Positions 24,550 through 37,231 are shown, numbered from the stretch's first letter. The stretch: DNA of 64,000 nucleotides from Sulfuricurvum sp. IAE1 (GCF_004347735.1 NZ_SLTI01000013.1:80291-144290); one strand, 5' to 3'. Notes: generated by a model not told the origin, from the letters alone. Numbers and translations: made by a program.

Positions 24550-26121
24550 TCAGCTTTTAAACTGCCCCAGTTGCGCGTTGAGGCTGGTTGCCGCGTCGTA
24601 GAGTTCCCCGGCAATGGCGGAGATTTTGGTGATCTCTTCTTGGTTGCTTTGAGAAAGCCCCGACATCTCGGAGACTTTGGCGATGATCTCGTTGATTTTG
24701 CGGGCCATCGCTTCGGCCGCTTCGACGCTTTGACGGCTGGCATCGACATTCGTGCGCAGTACCTGCGCGGCCGAATCGATTTTGGCGTCGATCTCTTCGC
24801 TCCGCTCGGCGAGACGCTCGATGTTTTCACTGTTGGTGCTCATCATGTCGGACGAATCGGAGATCGACTGGATGACGACCGAAATCGTCGAGTTGATTTC
24901 AGTGAGGCTTTTTTGAGTACGTTCCGCCAGTTTGCGCACTTCGTCGGCAACGACGGCGAACCCGCGTCCGTGTTCTCCCGCACGTGCCGCTTCGATCGCG
25001 GCGTTGAGGGCGAGAAGGTTGGTCTGGTCGGCAATGTCGGAGATGATTCCCAAGACCCCGCTGACGCTGGCCGCATCGCTGGAAAGCTGGGTGAAGCGTT
25101 CGGCCAGATCGTTGCTCATCTGCGTCGTGCTGTGGATTTCGCGCGTAATGGCGTTGGCGATTTCCCGGACGCTGTTGAGTTCCTGTTCGGTCGAGCGGCT
25201 GTTGTCGAGGGTGCTTTTGGCAATGCTGACGCTTTGCTCGAGCGTTTCACCGATTTCGGCTGCCGTGGCATTGGTGTTCTGTGCGATCGCGTTCGTTTTT
25301 TCCGACTGGATGGAGAGGTTGCTGGCCGAATTGTGAAGCGTCGACGTTGAACCGACGGCCGAAGTGGTGATCCGCTTCGTATCGTTGATCGTGCTTTGGA
25401 TTTTGGCGATGAACTGGTTGAGGTAGTTGCTGGCGATACCGATTTCGTCGTTTTTGTTCATGATCGGCAGCCGTTTGGTCAAGTCCCCGTTCCCGTGCGC
25501 TAGGTCGGAAGAAACGTTGTCGAGCGCTTCGATGGGCCCCAGGATACTGCGCCCGGAGAAATAGTTGATTGCGATCAGGATACCGGTGAGCGCGGTGCCG
25601 AGGATCATGAACCATTTGAAGAATCCGGCTTTGAGTTCGTCGAAATAGTCGGCTTTGTTGATCCCCGGGACGACCCACATGTCCCACGCGGGGATATAGC
25701 GATACGCCGCGATCTTATCCTGGCCGGTCGTTGCCGAGTGGTACTCGTAGATCCCCCCCTCTTTGTGGGAACGGATTTCATCGATGTAATCGTGCCCTGC
25801 GAGATTTTCTCCCTCTTTTTTCGGGTGGACGCGCATCGTCCCTTTGCTGTCGACGAGATAAACGTATCCGCTCTGTCCGATTTTGATCTTGAAGATGTCT
25901 TTTTTGAAGGTGTCGTTTTTGTACGCTTCAGGGTCGATTTCGGAGATGTAGAGAACCGTTTGCTCGAGCGAGTCGGCGACGGTGTTGAGATCGCTCGTCA
26001 TGATCGTCTTGATCGAACTCGTGGCGATGAAGTATGCTACAATGACACTCACCAAGATCGCGCTGACCGCGGCGATCAGATTGACGATGAATTTGCCTTT
26101 GATCGTGTTGAAAAAATGCAT
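24550..26121 (-). CDS. Methyl-accepting chemotaxis protein with single Cache domain
   Basis: 523 residues. First membrane helix about 13-33, periplasmic single Cache domain (about 40-170; [25 protein letters not shown]), second helix about 178-200, HAMP, and a cytoplasmic signalling domain whose tip is [26 protein letters not shown]. Receptors of this type bind small organic acids and steer chemotaxis; the ligand is not predictable. It stands upstream of the cobalamin operon, separated only by its promoter, which may or may not be functionally meaningful. Confidence 0.92.
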   Translation of the reverse strand: MHFFNTIKGKFIVNLIAAVSAILVSVIVAYFIATSSIKTIMTSDLNTVADSLEQTVLYISEIDPEAYKNDTFKKDIFKIKIGQSGYVYLVDSKGTMRVHPKKEGENLAGHDYIDEIRSHKEGGIYEYHSATTGQDKIAAYRYIPAWDMWVVPGINKADYFDELKAGFFKWFMILGTALTGILIAINYFSGRSILGPIEALDNVSSDLAHGNGDLTKRLPIMNKNDEIGIASNYLNQFIAKIQSTINDTKRITTSAVGSTSTLHNSASNLSIQSEKTNAIAQNTNATAAEIGETLEQSVSIAKSTLDNSRSTEQELNSVREIANAITREIHSTTQMSNDLAERFTQLSSDAASVSGVLGIISDIADQTNLLALNAAIEAARAGEHGRGFAVVADEVRKLAERTQKSLTEINSTISVVIQSISDSSDMMSTNSENIERLAERSEEIDAKIDSAAQVLRTNVDASRQSVEAAEAMARKINEIIAKVSEMSGLSQSNQEEITKISAIAGELYDAATSLNAQLGQFKS

Positions 26122-26192
26122 AGGGTGCTGTCCGTCCGTGTTGAAATATTCACCATTGTAATTTTGTTTTTCTAAAGCGAAGGTAAAATAGT

Positions 26193-27518
26193 ATGAGATA
26201 TTCTTATTTAAAGCAGATTGCGGCCTACCTGCAACGTTTTAAGCGCATTGTTGCGGCGTACCGTTACAGTGACACGGGGATACGGATCGTTTTCGATTCG
26301 GACAACAGCTGGAATTTCGACATGGCGCGGGGCAATTCGGCGATCACGATCGGCGAGGGCGCCAATCGGATCAAAATGTACCAGGCCCCTTTCGACGTTT
26401 TGCTCGCCAAGCGGTTCAACCGCGCTTCGATTACCGCGATCACCCTTCACAATGACGACAAGATCATCCGTATCGCCGTGAGCATGAGCGGGGCCTACAA
26501 AAGCGAAACGACGATACTGCAGCTTGAATTTACCGGAAAACACACCAATGCGATTATCCTCTCATCCGACGAGACGGTGCTCGAAGCGCTGCGGCATATC
26601 GACGCGAACGTCTCGAGCCGAAGCGTGCGGGTGGGCCAGAAACTGCTCAATCCTCCGAAGCTCCCGTTTGTCCCCAAAGAGTATCCCCTCTCCGACGTTC
26701 GGGCATTTCTGGTCGAAGAGTTTCGGCGTCAGGGGGCCGAGAAACTCGAAAAGCTCAAACGTGAAAAAACGTCGCTGCTTCTTAAACGGCTTGCGCAGCT
26801 TGAAAAACATCTGGCCGCGCTCGAAGACGAATCGGTATTGATGCAAGAGTCGCTCGAAGCCCAGCATGCGGGGCATTTGATCCTTGCGAACCTGGATGCG
26901 GTGAACCCCTACGCCGCTACGGCCCAGGTGCAGGATTTCGACGGAACGTCCAAAGTCCTCGAGATCCCTGCGGGGTGCGTCAGTGCGGCCGGATGCGCCG
27001 AGGCGTTTTTCCGGCGTTCCAAGAAAGCGAAGCAAAAAGCGGTGGGACTCCACCGCGAAAAGCACAATCTCCAGGAAAAAATCCGTCATCAGCGGCTTTT
27101 CATCCAGGCCGTGGAGGATGCGAGAACACCCGAAGAGATTCAGCTTCTTTTCCCGGCCAAAACCCCCCTCTCGAAGCTTAGAACTTCCGATTCGGTCGCC
27201 GAATTCTGGATCGAAGGGGTCAAAGTGTCGTTGGGGAAAAGCGAAAAAGGGAACATCGAGCTTCTCCGAAACGCCAAAGCCCGCGACATCTGGATGCATC
27301 TAAAAGACCGCCCCTCCGCCCACGTCGTCATTACGACCGACAAGCAGCAGCTCCCCGAACGGCTTCTCGAAGCGGCGGCCAGATTGTGCGTCGATTTTTC
27401 GGTATTTGAAAAAGGGCGCTATCTGGTCGATTATACTCCACGCAGAGAAGTAAAAATCGTCGAAGGGGCAAACGTCTTGTACACCGATTACAAGACGCTG
27501 AGCATCGAGAAAGGATAG
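26193..27518 (+). CDS. rqcH: NFACT-family ribosome quality control protein RqcH
   Basis: 441 residues. NFACT-N domain (about 1-190, with [13 protein letters not shown]), a coiled-coil (about 175-310), and a C-terminal NFACT-R/DUF814 domain ([19 protein letters not shown]). RqcH binds peptidyl-tRNA-obstructed 50S subunits and adds alanine tails to stalled chains; older annotations call it a fibronectin-binding protein. AAGGTAAA lies before the ATG. The usual Asp-Arg pair of the N-domain seems to read Asp-Lys here (NDDKII), judged by eye. Confidence 0.85.
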   Translation: MRYSYLKQIAAYLQRFKRIVAAYRYSDTGIRIVFDSDNSWNFDMARGNSAITIGEGANRIKMYQAPFDVLLAKRFNRASITAITLHNDDKIIRIAVSMSGAYKSETTILQLEFTGKHTNAIILSSDETVLEALRHIDANVSSRSVRVGQKLLNPPKLPFVPKEYPLSDVRAFLVEEFRRQGAEKLEKLKREKTSLLLKRLAQLEKHLAALEDESVLMQESLEAQHAGHLILANLDAVNPYAATAQVQDFDGTSKVLEIPAGCVSAAGCAEAFFRRSKKAKQKAVGLHREKHNLQEKIRHQRLFIQAVEDARTPEEIQLLFPAKTPLSKLRTSDSVAEFWIEGVKVSLGKSEKGNIELLRNAKARDIWMHLKDRPSAHVVITTDKQQLPERLLEAAARLCVDFSVFEKGRYLVDYTPRREVKIVEGANVLYTDYKTLSIEKG

Positions 27519-27521
27519 AAA

Positions 27522-27830
27522 ATGGCTGTCGGTCCGATCGGTAACGCAATTTACGTCAATCAGCAGATGGCTGCCGTCGCGAGCGAAAAAACGGCGGTAC
27601 TGAACCGTTTCGAGCTCCAGACGCTCGCCGCGGCGGCCGCTTCGCAGGAAGCCCACAAAGAGGTGGAAGAAGTTCGCCCCCCCGAAGAAAATCACGGGGT
27701 CGATGCCGACCGTGAGCATACCCGGGAGCAGGCTGAGCAGGAAGAACGGCAGTTCGAATCCGAAGAGGGTTCCGAAGAAGAGAAGCCTGAACCCGAAAAG
27801 CCGTTGCATCTGCTCGATATTAAAGTGTGA
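27522..27830 (+). CDS. Small acidic protein downstream of rqcH
   Basis: 102 residues, three bases after rqcH, with GGATAG as a possible ribosome site. The first third is Ala-rich and helical (NQQMAAVASEKTAVLNRFELQTLAAAAA), the rest a highly acidic, probably disordered tail rich in Glu and Pro. No signal peptide, no domain recognised. Tight coupling to rqcH suggests joint expression only. Confidence 0.7.
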   Translation: MAVGPIGNAIYVNQQMAAVASEKTAVLNRFELQTLAAAAASQEAHKEVEEVRPPEENHGVDADREHTREQAEQEERQFESEEGSEEEKPEPEKPLHLLDIKV

Positions 27831-27835
27831 TTCGC

Positions 27836-27841
27836 TATAAT
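27836..27841 (+). promoter_or_regulatory. -10 element before cdsA
   Basis: TATAAT in the 41-base gap between the acidic gene and cdsA. No convincing -35. It probably drives the cdsA-dxr-hydrolase-tsaD operon. Confidence 0.45.
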
Positions 27842-27871
27842 CCGCTAACTTAAACCATTGGTCAATCAACA

Positions 27872-28630
27872 ATGCAAACCGCAAAAAATTCTATCAAAGA
27901 TCGCGTCGGAACGGCTGTCGTTCTCGTAGCCGTTGTCCTCACCGTAGGCCTCATCAACAATTTCTGGTTGATCTGGATGGTCATGGGGATCGTTTACCTG
28001 CTCGCATTTCACGAGGCGATGCGTCTTTTCGGGATCAACAACAACTCGTTGTACGCGTATGCGGCCATTTTGTGGCTGGCCGCCGCACTCTACCCCTACG
28101 GAGAGGATCTGTTCGTGATCGCGGGGCTCATTTTTGCCGCCGCGGTAGCCTATACCCAGAATATTCCGTGGAAAAATTTCTTTCCGTTCGTTTATCCGAC
28201 CGCGGGGATGCTGTTTATGCTCAGCATGTACCAAGAATACGGGGTAACGGCGCTGCTATGGCTCCTCGTGGTCGTTGCTTCGGCCGATGTAGGGGCCTAT
28301 TTCGTAGGGCGCAGTATCGGCAAAACCCCTTTTAGCATCTCCAGCCCCAGCAAAACGCGCGAAGGGGTATACGGCGGGATCGCCGTCGCGACGGCGGCCG
28401 GCTTTTTCATCGGCATTACGATCGTCGACATCACCCAGGCGGTCATCATTTCGATGATGGCGGCGATCGGTGCGGTTTTCGGGGACCTCTTTGAAAGCTA
28501 CCTCAAGCGCCGTGCTGGGGTTAAAGACAGCGGTTCCATCCTTCCGGGACACGGAGGGGTGCTTGACCGGATTGACGGTTACCTGTTTGCTTCGATCATC
28601 ATGCTCGTCCTCTTGCGGGGGCTTGTTTGA
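27872..28630 (+). CDS. cdsA: Phosphatidate cytidylyltransferase
   Basis: 252 residues, multi-spanning membrane protein with the CdsA signature near the C-terminus (KDSGSILPGHGGVLDRIDGYLF). It makes CDP-diacylglycerol from phosphatidate and CTP for phospholipid synthesis. There is no clear Shine-Dalgarno sequence before the ATG. It is followed by dxr with a four-base overlap, an order common in bacteria. Confidence 0.95.
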   Translation: MQTAKNSIKDRVGTAVVLVAVVLTVGLINNFWLIWMVMGIVYLLAFHEAMRLFGINNNSLYAYAAILWLAAALYPYGEDLFVIAGLIFAAAVAYTQNIPWKNFFPFVYPTAGMLFMLSMYQEYGVTALLWLLVVVASADVGAYFVGRSIGKTPFSISSPSKTREGVYGGIAVATAAGFFIGITIVDITQAVIISMMAAIGAVFGDLFESYLKRRAGVKDSGSILPGHGGVLDRIDGYLFASIIMLVLLRGLV

Positions 28631-29700
28631 TCCTTCTGGGCTCGACGGGCTCCATCGGGGTCAACGCCCTGCGCGTTGCCGAACAATTCGGCCTCAGCGT
28701 CGATACGCTGGTGGCGGGGCGCAACATCGACCTTCTCAACATCCAGATTAAAAAACACTCTCCCAAACGGGTCGTCGTAACGCGCGACGAAGACCGTGCG
28801 CGGGTAAACCACCACGACGTCCGCGCCGGCGATGCGGCGATATTGCAGGCGATCGAGGAATCCTCCTCCGGGCACGTTGTCAATGCGCTGGTCGGTTTCG
28901 CCGGATTCCGCCCGACCCTCAAAGCGCTTGAATGCGGCAAAAAAGTGGCGCTGGCGAACAAAGAATCGCTTGTGGTGGGAGGGATGTTCGTCGATACCTC
29001 CTCAATCGTTCCGATCGACAGCGAACATTTCGGCCTATGGTATCTTAACCGCTCAGACCGTCCCGTCTCGCGGATGGTGGTGACGGCCAGCGGAGGGGCG
29101 TTTCGAGATTGGCCTCTGGAAAAGCTTGGCAATGCGACGCTCGAAGACGCCCTGAAACATCCTAACTGGTCAATGGGGCAGAAAATCACGATCGACAGTG
29201 CCTCGATGATGAACAAGCTTTTCGAGCTTCTCGAGGCACGGTGGCTTTTCGGGGAAGGGGAATACGACGCCCTGATCGAAACGCGTTCGCTGATTCACGC
29301 CCTCATCGATTACGCCGACGGCTCGACGACGGCCCATTTCGCCCATGCGGACATGCGCCTGCCGATTGCGTACGCCCTTATGGGACGGGTGAAAACGCCC
29401 ATCGTCGAGAGGATCGATCTCGCCCGAATCGGTTCTTTGGAATTCCGCGAGATCGATCCGGCGCGCTATCCGATCTGGGAGATCAAAAAAGACCTCCTTG
29501 CCAACCCCGCGCGCGGAGTGATCGTCAACGCCGCCAATGAAGCCGCCATAGAGCGATTCGTTGCGGGTGAAATCGGCTTTTCGGCTCTTTCGCGTCTCAT
29601 CCTGAATGCGTACGAAGCGTTTGATTCCGCACCTTCGTCGGTCGAAGAGATCTTCGAGATCGATCTTTGCGTCCGTGCATACGTCCGGGAGCTGGCGTGA
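28627..29700 (+). CDS. dxr: 1-deoxy-D-xylulose 5-phosphate reductoisomerase
   Basis: 357 residues from a TTG start that shares TTGA with the cdsA stop. NADPH-binding GSTGSIG at about 5-11, ANKESLVVGG, ASGGAFRDWP and NWSMGQKITIDSASMMNK are diagnostic. It makes 2-C-methylerythritol 4-phosphate in the non-mevalonate isoprenoid pathway. No ATG or GTG start upstream would keep the Rossmann motif at the N-terminus, so TTG is the likely start. Confidence 0.95.
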   Translation: MILLGSTGSIGVNALRVAEQFGLSVDTLVAGRNIDLLNIQIKKHSPKRVVVTRDEDRARVNHHDVRAGDAAILQAIEESSSGHVVNALVGFAGFRPTLKALECGKKVALANKESLVVGGMFVDTSSIVPIDSEHFGLWYLNRSDRPVSRMVVTASGGAFRDWPLEKLGNATLEDALKHPNWSMGQKITIDSASMMNKLFELLEARWLFGEGEYDALIETRSLIHALIDYADGSTTAHFAHADMRLPIAYALMGRVKTPIVERIDLARIGSLEFREIDPARYPIWEIKKDLLANPARGVIVNAANEAAIERFVAGEIGFSALSRLILNAYEAFDSAPSSVEEIFEIDLCVRAYVRELA

Positions 29701-30224
29701 AAAAGGTTCTGATCCTTCACGGATGGCACGGCAGCGACCTGCCCCACTGGCAGGGATGGCTCGCGCAGGAGCTGGCGGTGGAAAACTGCATCGTGGCGTT
29801 TCCGCAGTTCAGCGACAACCTCCGTCCCGACAAGGAGGCATGGGTACGCGAAGCGCTTGACGCGCTGGATGATCTCCGTCCGGATGTCGTCGTCTGCCAT
29901 TCGCTGGCCAATATTCTGTGGTTTCATCTGTGTTCGCGCCGTAATTTTCGGGTCAAGAAACTCCTTCTGTGCGCTCCGCCGCGCGATCTGGGAGAATACC
30001 CCGAAGTCGCGACGTTTTTTCCCGCACCGCTCCCGGAGTCTCTCCGTACCGAAGAAGCACTGATGGTCGTTTCGGATAATGATCCCTATATGAGCCTGCG
30101 CGAATCCGAGTCGCTTGCCGAATCGCTCGGCGTGGCGCTGCATGTCCTTCACGATGCGGGCCACATTAATACTGCTGCAGGATTCGGTCCCTGGCCGTGG
30201 GTTAAAGAGTGGGTCCTCTCATGA
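29697..30224 (+). CDS. RBBP9/YdeN-family alpha/beta hydrolase
   Basis: 175 residues, GTG start sharing GTGA with dxr. Serine hydrolase of the RBBP9/YdeN type: oxyanion region ILHGWHGS, nucleophile in VCHSLAN, Asp in VSDNDPYM and His in [12 protein letters not shown]. Substrate unknown. It lies between dxr and tsaD in a coupled operon. Confidence 0.85.
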   Translation: MKKVLILHGWHGSDLPHWQGWLAQELAVENCIVAFPQFSDNLRPDKEAWVREALDALDDLRPDVVVCHSLANILWFHLCSRRNFRVKKLLLCAPPRDLGEYPEVATFFPAPLPESLRTEEALMVVSDNDPYMSLRESESLAESLGVALHVLHDAGHINTAAGFGPWPWVKEWVLS

Positions 30225-31198
30225 TCCTGAGCATCGAAAGCAGCTGTGACGACAGTTCGATCGCGATTACCGAGATCGCGACCAAAAAGCTGATCTACCA
30301 TAAGAAAATATCACAGGAACTCGAGCACTCGCGATACGGGGGTGTTGTCCCCGAACTCGCCAGCCGCCTGCATGCCCAGGCGCTTCCGGCAATTTTGGAA
30401 GAGTGCTCGCCGTGGCTTTCGCAACTCAAGGCGGTTGCGGTCACCAACGCTCCCGGACTGGCTGTTACCCTGATCGAAGGGGTGAGTATGGCCAAGGCGT
30501 TGAGCCTGGCGCTGAACATCCCCGTGATTCCTGTCAACCACCTCAAGGGGCATATCTATTCCCTGTTTATTGAAAAAGAGAGTGTTTTCCCTCTCACCGT
30601 GTTGCTGGTCTCGGGAGGTCATACGCAGCTCATCGAGGTCGCATCGCTCCATTCGATGAAAACGGTGGCGACGACGATGGACGACAGCTACGGGGAAAGC
30701 TTTGACAAAGTGGCTAAAATGATGGGACTCGGGTACCCCGGGGGACCGATCATCGAGCGGCTGGCATCTCAGGGTGATCCGGAGCGCCATGCTTTTACCA
30801 TTCCGCTTTGGCAGTCTCCGCAGATCGCATTCAGCTATTCGGGGCTCAAAAACCAGGTGCGCCTTGCGGTAGAGGCGGCGGACAAAGAAGACTATCCCCA
30901 CATTGCCGCCGCGTTTCAAAAGACAGCCACCGCGCATCTGACCCAGAAACTCAAAAAATATTTTAAAACGAACCCGCCCGCGCGTTTTGCCGTCGTCGGG
31001 GGCGCAAGCGCCAACCGTTACCTCCGCGGCGAACTCGAAAAAATTCTTGCCCCGTACAAGGCGGAGATGCTTGCGGCCGATTTGAGCTTTTGTTCGGACA
31101 ACGCGGCCATGATCGGACGGATCGCGGTAGAACACTATCTGGGTGGGGAATGGACGGACTATCGTTCCCTGAGCGTTTCCCCCCGTACAAATCTGTAA
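30221..31198 (+). CDS. tsaD: tRNA N6-adenosine threonylcarbamoyltransferase TsaD
   Basis: 325 residues from the ATG at 30221 (ATGA shared with the hydrolase). ASKHA-fold signatures: [22 protein letters not shown] with a metal-binding His, [19 protein letters not shown] and CSDNAAMIG. TsaD transfers threonylcarbamoyl to A37 of ANN-decoding tRNAs. Essential housekeeping gene. Confidence 0.95.
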   Translation: MILSIESSCDDSSIAITEIATKKLIYHKKISQELEHSRYGGVVPELASRLHAQALPAILEECSPWLSQLKAVAVTNAPGLAVTLIEGVSMAKALSLALNIPVIPVNHLKGHIYSLFIEKESVFPLTVLLVSGGHTQLIEVASLHSMKTVATTMDDSYGESFDKVAKMMGLGYPGGPIIERLASQGDPERHAFTIPLWQSPQIAFSYSGLKNQVRLAVEAADKEDYPHIAAAFQKTATAHLTQKLKKYFKTNPPARFAVVGGASANRYLRGELEKILAPYKAEMLAADLSFCSDNAAMIGRIAVEHYLGGEWTDYRSLSVSPRTNL

Positions 31199-31224
31199 TA
31201 TTTCTTAAGCCGAAACACCTCTTG

Positions 31225-31230
31225 TATAAT
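31225..31230 (+). promoter_or_regulatory. -10 element of tpx
   Basis: TATAAT with a weak TTCTTA 17 bases upstream (31202-31207). The 60-base leader carries AGGAG six bases before the tpx ATG. Confidence 0.5.
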
Positions 31231-31291
31231 TCAGAGTGAAATTATCCGAATTAAGTACAATTTTCGTACCAAACAAAAACAGGAGCTATAA

Positions 31292-31795
31292 ATGGCAACA
31301 ACAATGCTTAAAGGTAACGTCGTTAACCTTGCGGGTAACGAAGTAAAAGTCGGTGACAAAGCACCACAGGTAACGGTTGTAAACTCAAACGGTCTTGCAG
31401 ACAAAGTAGTAGGCGGAGCAACAGGTAAAAAACAGCTGATCGTCGCGGTTCCTTCTCTCGACACTGCGGTATGTGCGACTGAAACACGCAATTTCAACAA
31501 AGAAGCGGCGTCATTGGCTAACGTTGACCTGACAATCGTATCGATGGACCTTCCGTTCGCCGGCGGTCGTTTCTGTACAACCGAGGGGATTGAAAACGTT
31601 ACCGTTGCTTCTGACTTCCGTAACAAAGATTTCGCAAACGCATACGGTGTACTGATCGCTGACGGCGTTTTGGCAGGTGTTACATGCCGCGCAATCTTCG
31701 CCGTTAACGAAGAAGGGATCGTAACCTATAAAGAGATCGTTCCCGAAATCACTGCGGAACCCGATTACGAAGCTGCATTGGCTGCTGTGAAATAA
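31292..31795 (+). CDS. tpx: Thiol peroxidase (Tpx)
   Basis: 167 residues, atypical 2-Cys peroxiredoxin: peroxidatic Cys in DTAVCATETRNF and resolving Cys in GGRFCTTEG. It reduces alkyl hydroperoxides and H2O2 with thioredoxin. Codons are more A/T-ending than those of most neighbours (GTA, ACA, GCA), typical of a highly expressed gene here. It has its own promoter and a hairpin terminator. Confidence 0.95.
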   Translation: MATTMLKGNVVNLAGNEVKVGDKAPQVTVVNSNGLADKVVGGATGKKQLIVAVPSLDTAVCATETRNFNKEAASLANVDLTIVSMDLPFAGGRFCTTEGIENVTVASDFRNKDFANAYGVLIADGVLAGVTCRAIFAVNEEGIVTYKEIVPEITAEPDYEAALAAVK

Positions 31796-31804
31796 CTCTC
31801 TCAT

Positions 31805-31820
31805 CCCCGCCGTGGCGGGG
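31805..31820 (+). terminator. Hairpin terminator of tpx
   Basis: CCCCGCC-GT-GGCGGGG directly after the tpx stop, followed by AATTTCTT. The stem is strong but the T-run is short. It also separates tpx from the convergent AMIN-domain gene. Confidence 0.65.
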
Positions 31821-31843
31821 AATTTCTTCAACAATCTTTCCGT

Positions 31844-32455
31844 TTATTTGCAATTGATTATGATATTTTTACCGGACTGCTGCAATGTGTAGTCGTAACG
31901 GCCGTCAAGGGTGATACTCAAGCGGGCGAATTTTCCGTGATAGGTCATTTCCGCACCCATGTAGGGGGCTGCATTCATTGCCCTTTGGTCTTTCTCAAAC
32001 ACCTTCGAATAGGAAAAATCAAGCACGATGCGATTGGGGTTGCTGAGGGCGAAATGACGCATCAGCGGTGCACCCGAAGCCAGTCTGAGGGTTTTATACG
32101 TGCTTGAAAACTGAACGAATTCAAGTTGTCCCGAGGAGGAGGTTTTGGCGTTCGTCGGTATTTGCGCCGACTTTCCTCCCTGTGAGACGACAAGAGGTTT
32201 GTGCCAGTCGACAGCCCTGTTAATGTCTATTTTTCGGATTTCGATACTGCCGTCGGCATTTTGATAGGTAAACGAGATCTCCTTGAGCAGGCGTGCCTCA
32301 TCGGGAAGATTATAGCTTACGGCTCCCAGCATCGGAGTGTTTTCTGGAAGGTTGGAGGTCACTTTCTGCGAGGGGGACGTAACGGCGAAAAAAGGATTTT
32401 CCCGGGCGACCATCGGGGAAAAAAGGAGAATGCAGGCCAAAAGTGATGATTTCAT
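31844..32455 (-). CDS. AMIN-domain periplasmic protein
   Basis: 203 residues with a signal peptide (about 1-17) and a C-terminal AMIN-like domain (about 105-203: FVQFSSTYKTLRL, NPNRIVLDF, ITLDGRYDYTLQQSGKNIII). AMIN domains bind peptidoglycan or localise envelope machinery. It closes the recA-eno-FtsB-like-AMIN block seen in other Campylobacterota. Confidence 0.8.
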   Translation of the reverse strand: MKSSLLACILLFSPMVARENPFFAVTSPSQKVTSNLPENTPMLGAVSYNLPDEARLLKEISFTYQNADGSIEIRKIDINRAVDWHKPLVVSQGGKSAQIPTNAKTSSSGQLEFVQFSSTYKTLRLASGAPLMRHFALSNPNRIVLDFSYSKVFEKDQRAMNAAPYMGAEMTYHGKFARLSITLDGRYDYTLQQSGKNIIINCK

Positions 32456-32505
32456 GCTGCCCTTTCATGTTTGGATCATACGGAAGCGGTGGCGTCCTTC
32501 CGAGG

Positions 32506-32813
32506 CTACTGAAGCTCGAAAACCTCTTCGTTGTCGGCATCGGCATCGAGTTCTTTGTACTCGAAGTACTGCTTTTGCAGAGCCGCATTCTCCGCTTTCA
32601 GACGTTCAATATCTTCGATCAGATAATCTTGGTGCTCTTCGAGATCGAGCAATACGCTGAGCGAATTGTTGCCGAAAAAAATAAGCCCCATGTAGATACC
32701 CGCAACGAGTACGGCCGCGACCGCAATGAAGAACTTCAGAGTCGGAAGACCGAAATAGCGTTCGGTCAGACTCTCGTTTTCCTCATTCCCGAGCAGCCGA
32801 TCGTCCTGGTGCA

Positions 32814-32814
<1 letters not shown>
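32506..32814 (-). CDS. FtsB/DivIC-like septum formation initiator
   Basis: 102 residues: short cytoplasmic N-terminus, one membrane helix (about 27-47), then a coiled coil (DLEEHQDYLIEDIERLKAENAALQKQYFEY) as in the septum formation initiator family. It likely joins the divisome. The ATG overlaps the eno stop by one base. Confidence 0.8.
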
Positions 32815-35119
<2,305 letters not shown>

Positions 35120-35163
35120 GCGTTGCTCTCCTGATACGGTATTAGGTTGTTAGATAAGGCAAT

Positions 35164-35211
35164 AATATGACAAATTGAAATATATTTAAAAAATATGACA
35201 AAATGAAATAT
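35164..35211. repeat. Pair of 20-base direct repeats between recA and mqnD
   Basis: Two copies of AATATGACAAAWTGAAATAT (35164-35183 and 35192-35211), identical at 19 of 20 positions and 28 bases apart, in an AT-rich divergent promoter region. A paired regulator site for recA, mqnD or both is possible. Confidence 0.6.
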
Positions 35212-35296
35212 TAAAATTCACACAAATGGAATGGTATTATTTTATCGTTATTTCGTTAAAATTTAATTGATTCGTCCAGCCAAACAAGGAAACCAG

Positions 35297-36160
35297 GTGA
35301 AAAAAACGGTTATTGCCCACTCTCCCGACGCCGATGACATTTTTATGTACTACGCCATCAAATTCGGCTGGGTGGGAAAAAAAGATACCGTTTTCGAAAA
35401 TATCGCGCTCGATATCGAGACCCTTAACACCGAAGCGCTTCGCGGAACATACGACGTCAGTGCGATCAGTTTCGGCCTCTACCCCCATATCCGAAACGAT
35501 TACGCACTGCTTCGCACGGCTGTCAGTTTCGGTCAGGGATACGGTCCAAAGCTGATCCGGAAAAAAGGAACACTCCTCAAAAAGCGGTTCAAAGTCGCGC
35601 TCAGCGGGAAATTCACAACCAATGCACTGCTGTTTCGGATCGCCTACCCCGATGCCAAAATCGTGTATATGAACTTTCTGGAGATCGAGCAGGCGGTTTT
35701 GGCTGGAGAAGTGGATGCGGGGGTGCTCATCCACGAAAGTATTCTCGGTTACGATGAAAGTCTTGAAGTGGAACGGGAGTTGTGGGACGTCTGGTGCGAG
35801 CTTGCCGGTTCCGAACTGCCCCTTCCGCTGGGAGGAATGGCGATCCGGCGCTCATTGCCGCTGAGCAGCGCTATCGAATACGAAAATCTTTTGACCAAAG
35901 CGGTGAAGGTGGCCCGCGATCACAAGGACACCCTCTCGAGAATGCTTTTGGAGCGTTCTCTCGTGCGTATCGACGCCCCGACACTCGAAAAATACCTCGA
36001 ACTCTACGCCAATGACGAGTCGATCACTCTGAGCGATCTCCAGTATACCGCGATTGAAAAGCTGTTCGAACTGGGACACCGGCACGGATTTTACGATGCG
36101 GCGATCGATCCGAAAGACTATATGATCCCCCTTGAATACACCGAATTGAGGTACTCGTAA
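35297..36160 (+). CDS. mqnD: 1,4-dihydroxy-6-naphthoate synthase (futalosine pathway)
   Basis: 287 residues from a GTG at 35297 with AAGGAAAC upstream. Matches MqnD: AHSPDADDIFMYYAI at the N-terminus, DIETLNTEAL, SGKFTTNALLF, GEVDAGVLIHES and LPLPLGGMAIRR. It acts in the futalosine route to menaquinone, the pathway used by Campylobacterota. The next gene, fliQ, starts right after its stop. Confidence 0.88.
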   Translation: MKKTVIAHSPDADDIFMYYAIKFGWVGKKDTVFENIALDIETLNTEALRGTYDVSAISFGLYPHIRNDYALLRTAVSFGQGYGPKLIRKKGTLLKKRFKVALSGKFTTNALLFRIAYPDAKIVYMNFLEIEQAVLAGEVDAGVLIHESILGYDESLEVERELWDVWCELAGSELPLPLGGMAIRRSLPLSSAIEYENLLTKAVKVARDHKDTLSRMLLERSLVRIDAPTLEKYLELYANDESITLSDLQYTAIEKLFELGHRHGFYDAAIDPKDYMIPLEYTELRYS

Positions 36161-36430
36161 ATGATGCAGGAAGAGTTGATCGGGCTCGGAATCGAGACGT
36201 TCAAAATCGCACTGGTTTTGGCGTTGCCCGCATTGCTCGTGGGGATGTTCCTGGGACTGGCTGTAAGTATTTTCCAGGCGACGACCCAGATCAATGAAAT
36301 GACCCTCAGCTTTATTCCCAAAATCATCGGAATTGTTATCATTGTCATCCTCACGATGCCCTGGATGATGAATACAATGGAAGATTTTACGATACGGATA
36401 TTCAATATGATTCCGACCTTTATGCAATGA
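36161..36430 (+). CDS. fliQ: Flagellar export protein FliQ
   Basis: 89 residues with two membrane helices and the FliQ core ALPALLVGMFLGLAVSIFQATTQINEMTLSF. Part of the flagellar type III export gate. Starts immediately after mqnD and shares ATGA with murB. Shows that the organism is probably motile, in line with the chemoreceptor upstream. Confidence 0.95.
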   Translation: MMQEELIGLGIETFKIALVLALPALLVGMFLGLAVSIFQATTQINEMTLSFIPKIIGIVIIVILTMPWMMNTMEDFTIRIFNMIPTFMQ

Positions 36431-37212
36431 ATTTCAAAACGATCGATTTTTCACGCTTCAGTTCCATTCGGATCGGTCCCGTCGCCGACGTAGCCCTGAT
36501 CGAAAACGACCGTGTTCCGCAGGGGCGCGTCATCGTTGGCAGCGCCAACAACCTTCTCGTCTCGCCCACTCCTCCCCCCCTGATGATGCTCTCCAAGGAG
36601 TACGATTTTATCCGTCTGGAAGAGGACGGCCTCCATATCGGTGCGGCGACCCCGGGAGGAAGGGTTGTTTCGTTCTGCAAAAAAAACGACATCGCCCATT
36701 TCGAGTATCTCTCCAAGCTCCCCGGCACTTTAGGGGGGATGATCAAAATGAACGCGGGGCTCAAGGAATACGAAATTTTCAATCACCTGATTGCCCTGCG
36801 GACCCAAAGCGGATGGAAGAAAAAAGAGGAGATCGCGTACGGTTACCGCAAAACGTCCATCGACGAGGTCGTTTTTGAAGCGGTTTTCGAAGCGTTTGCG
36901 GGGTATTCGGTCGAGCGTTACGACATGTTCTCCCGGATGCGCTCGAACCAGCCCTCCGATCCGAGTGCGGGAAGCTGTTTTAAAAATCCCCCCGGCGACT
37001 ACGCCGGCCGGCTGATCGAAGCGGTCGGCCTCAAGGGAATCCGGCGCGGTGCGATGGCGTTTAGCGAGGTTCACGCCAATTTTCTTGTCAACTACGGCGG
37101 GGGGACATTCGACGACGCCCTGTGGTTGATCGGTGAAGCCCAAAAACGGGTGAGGGAGCAATTCGGCATCGAATTGCAGTGTGAGGTCGTGATTTTAGAC
37201 ACGCAAAATTGA
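36427..37212 (+). CDS. murB: UDP-N-acetylenolpyruvoylglucosamine reductase
   Basis: 261 residues, short form of MurB. FAD-binding region around GSANNLLVSPTPPP and the conserved PGTLGGMIKMNAGLKEYEI; catalytic segment PSAGSCFKNP and VHANFLVNYGGGTFDD. It makes UDP-N-acetylmuramate for peptidoglycan. Coupled to fliQ. Confidence 0.93.
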   Translation: MNFKTIDFSRFSSIRIGPVADVALIENDRVPQGRVIVGSANNLLVSPTPPPLMMLSKEYDFIRLEEDGLHIGAATPGGRVVSFCKKNDIAHFEYLSKLPGTLGGMIKMNAGLKEYEIFNHLIALRTQSGWKKKEEIAYGYRKTSIDEVVFEAVFEAFAGYSVERYDMFSRMRSNQPSDPSAGSCFKNPPGDYAGRLIEAVGLKGIRRGAMAFSEVHANFLVNYGGGTFDDALWLIGEAQKRVREQFGIELQCEVVILDTQN

Positions 37213-37231
37213 CGAAAAAACCCTTTTTTCT

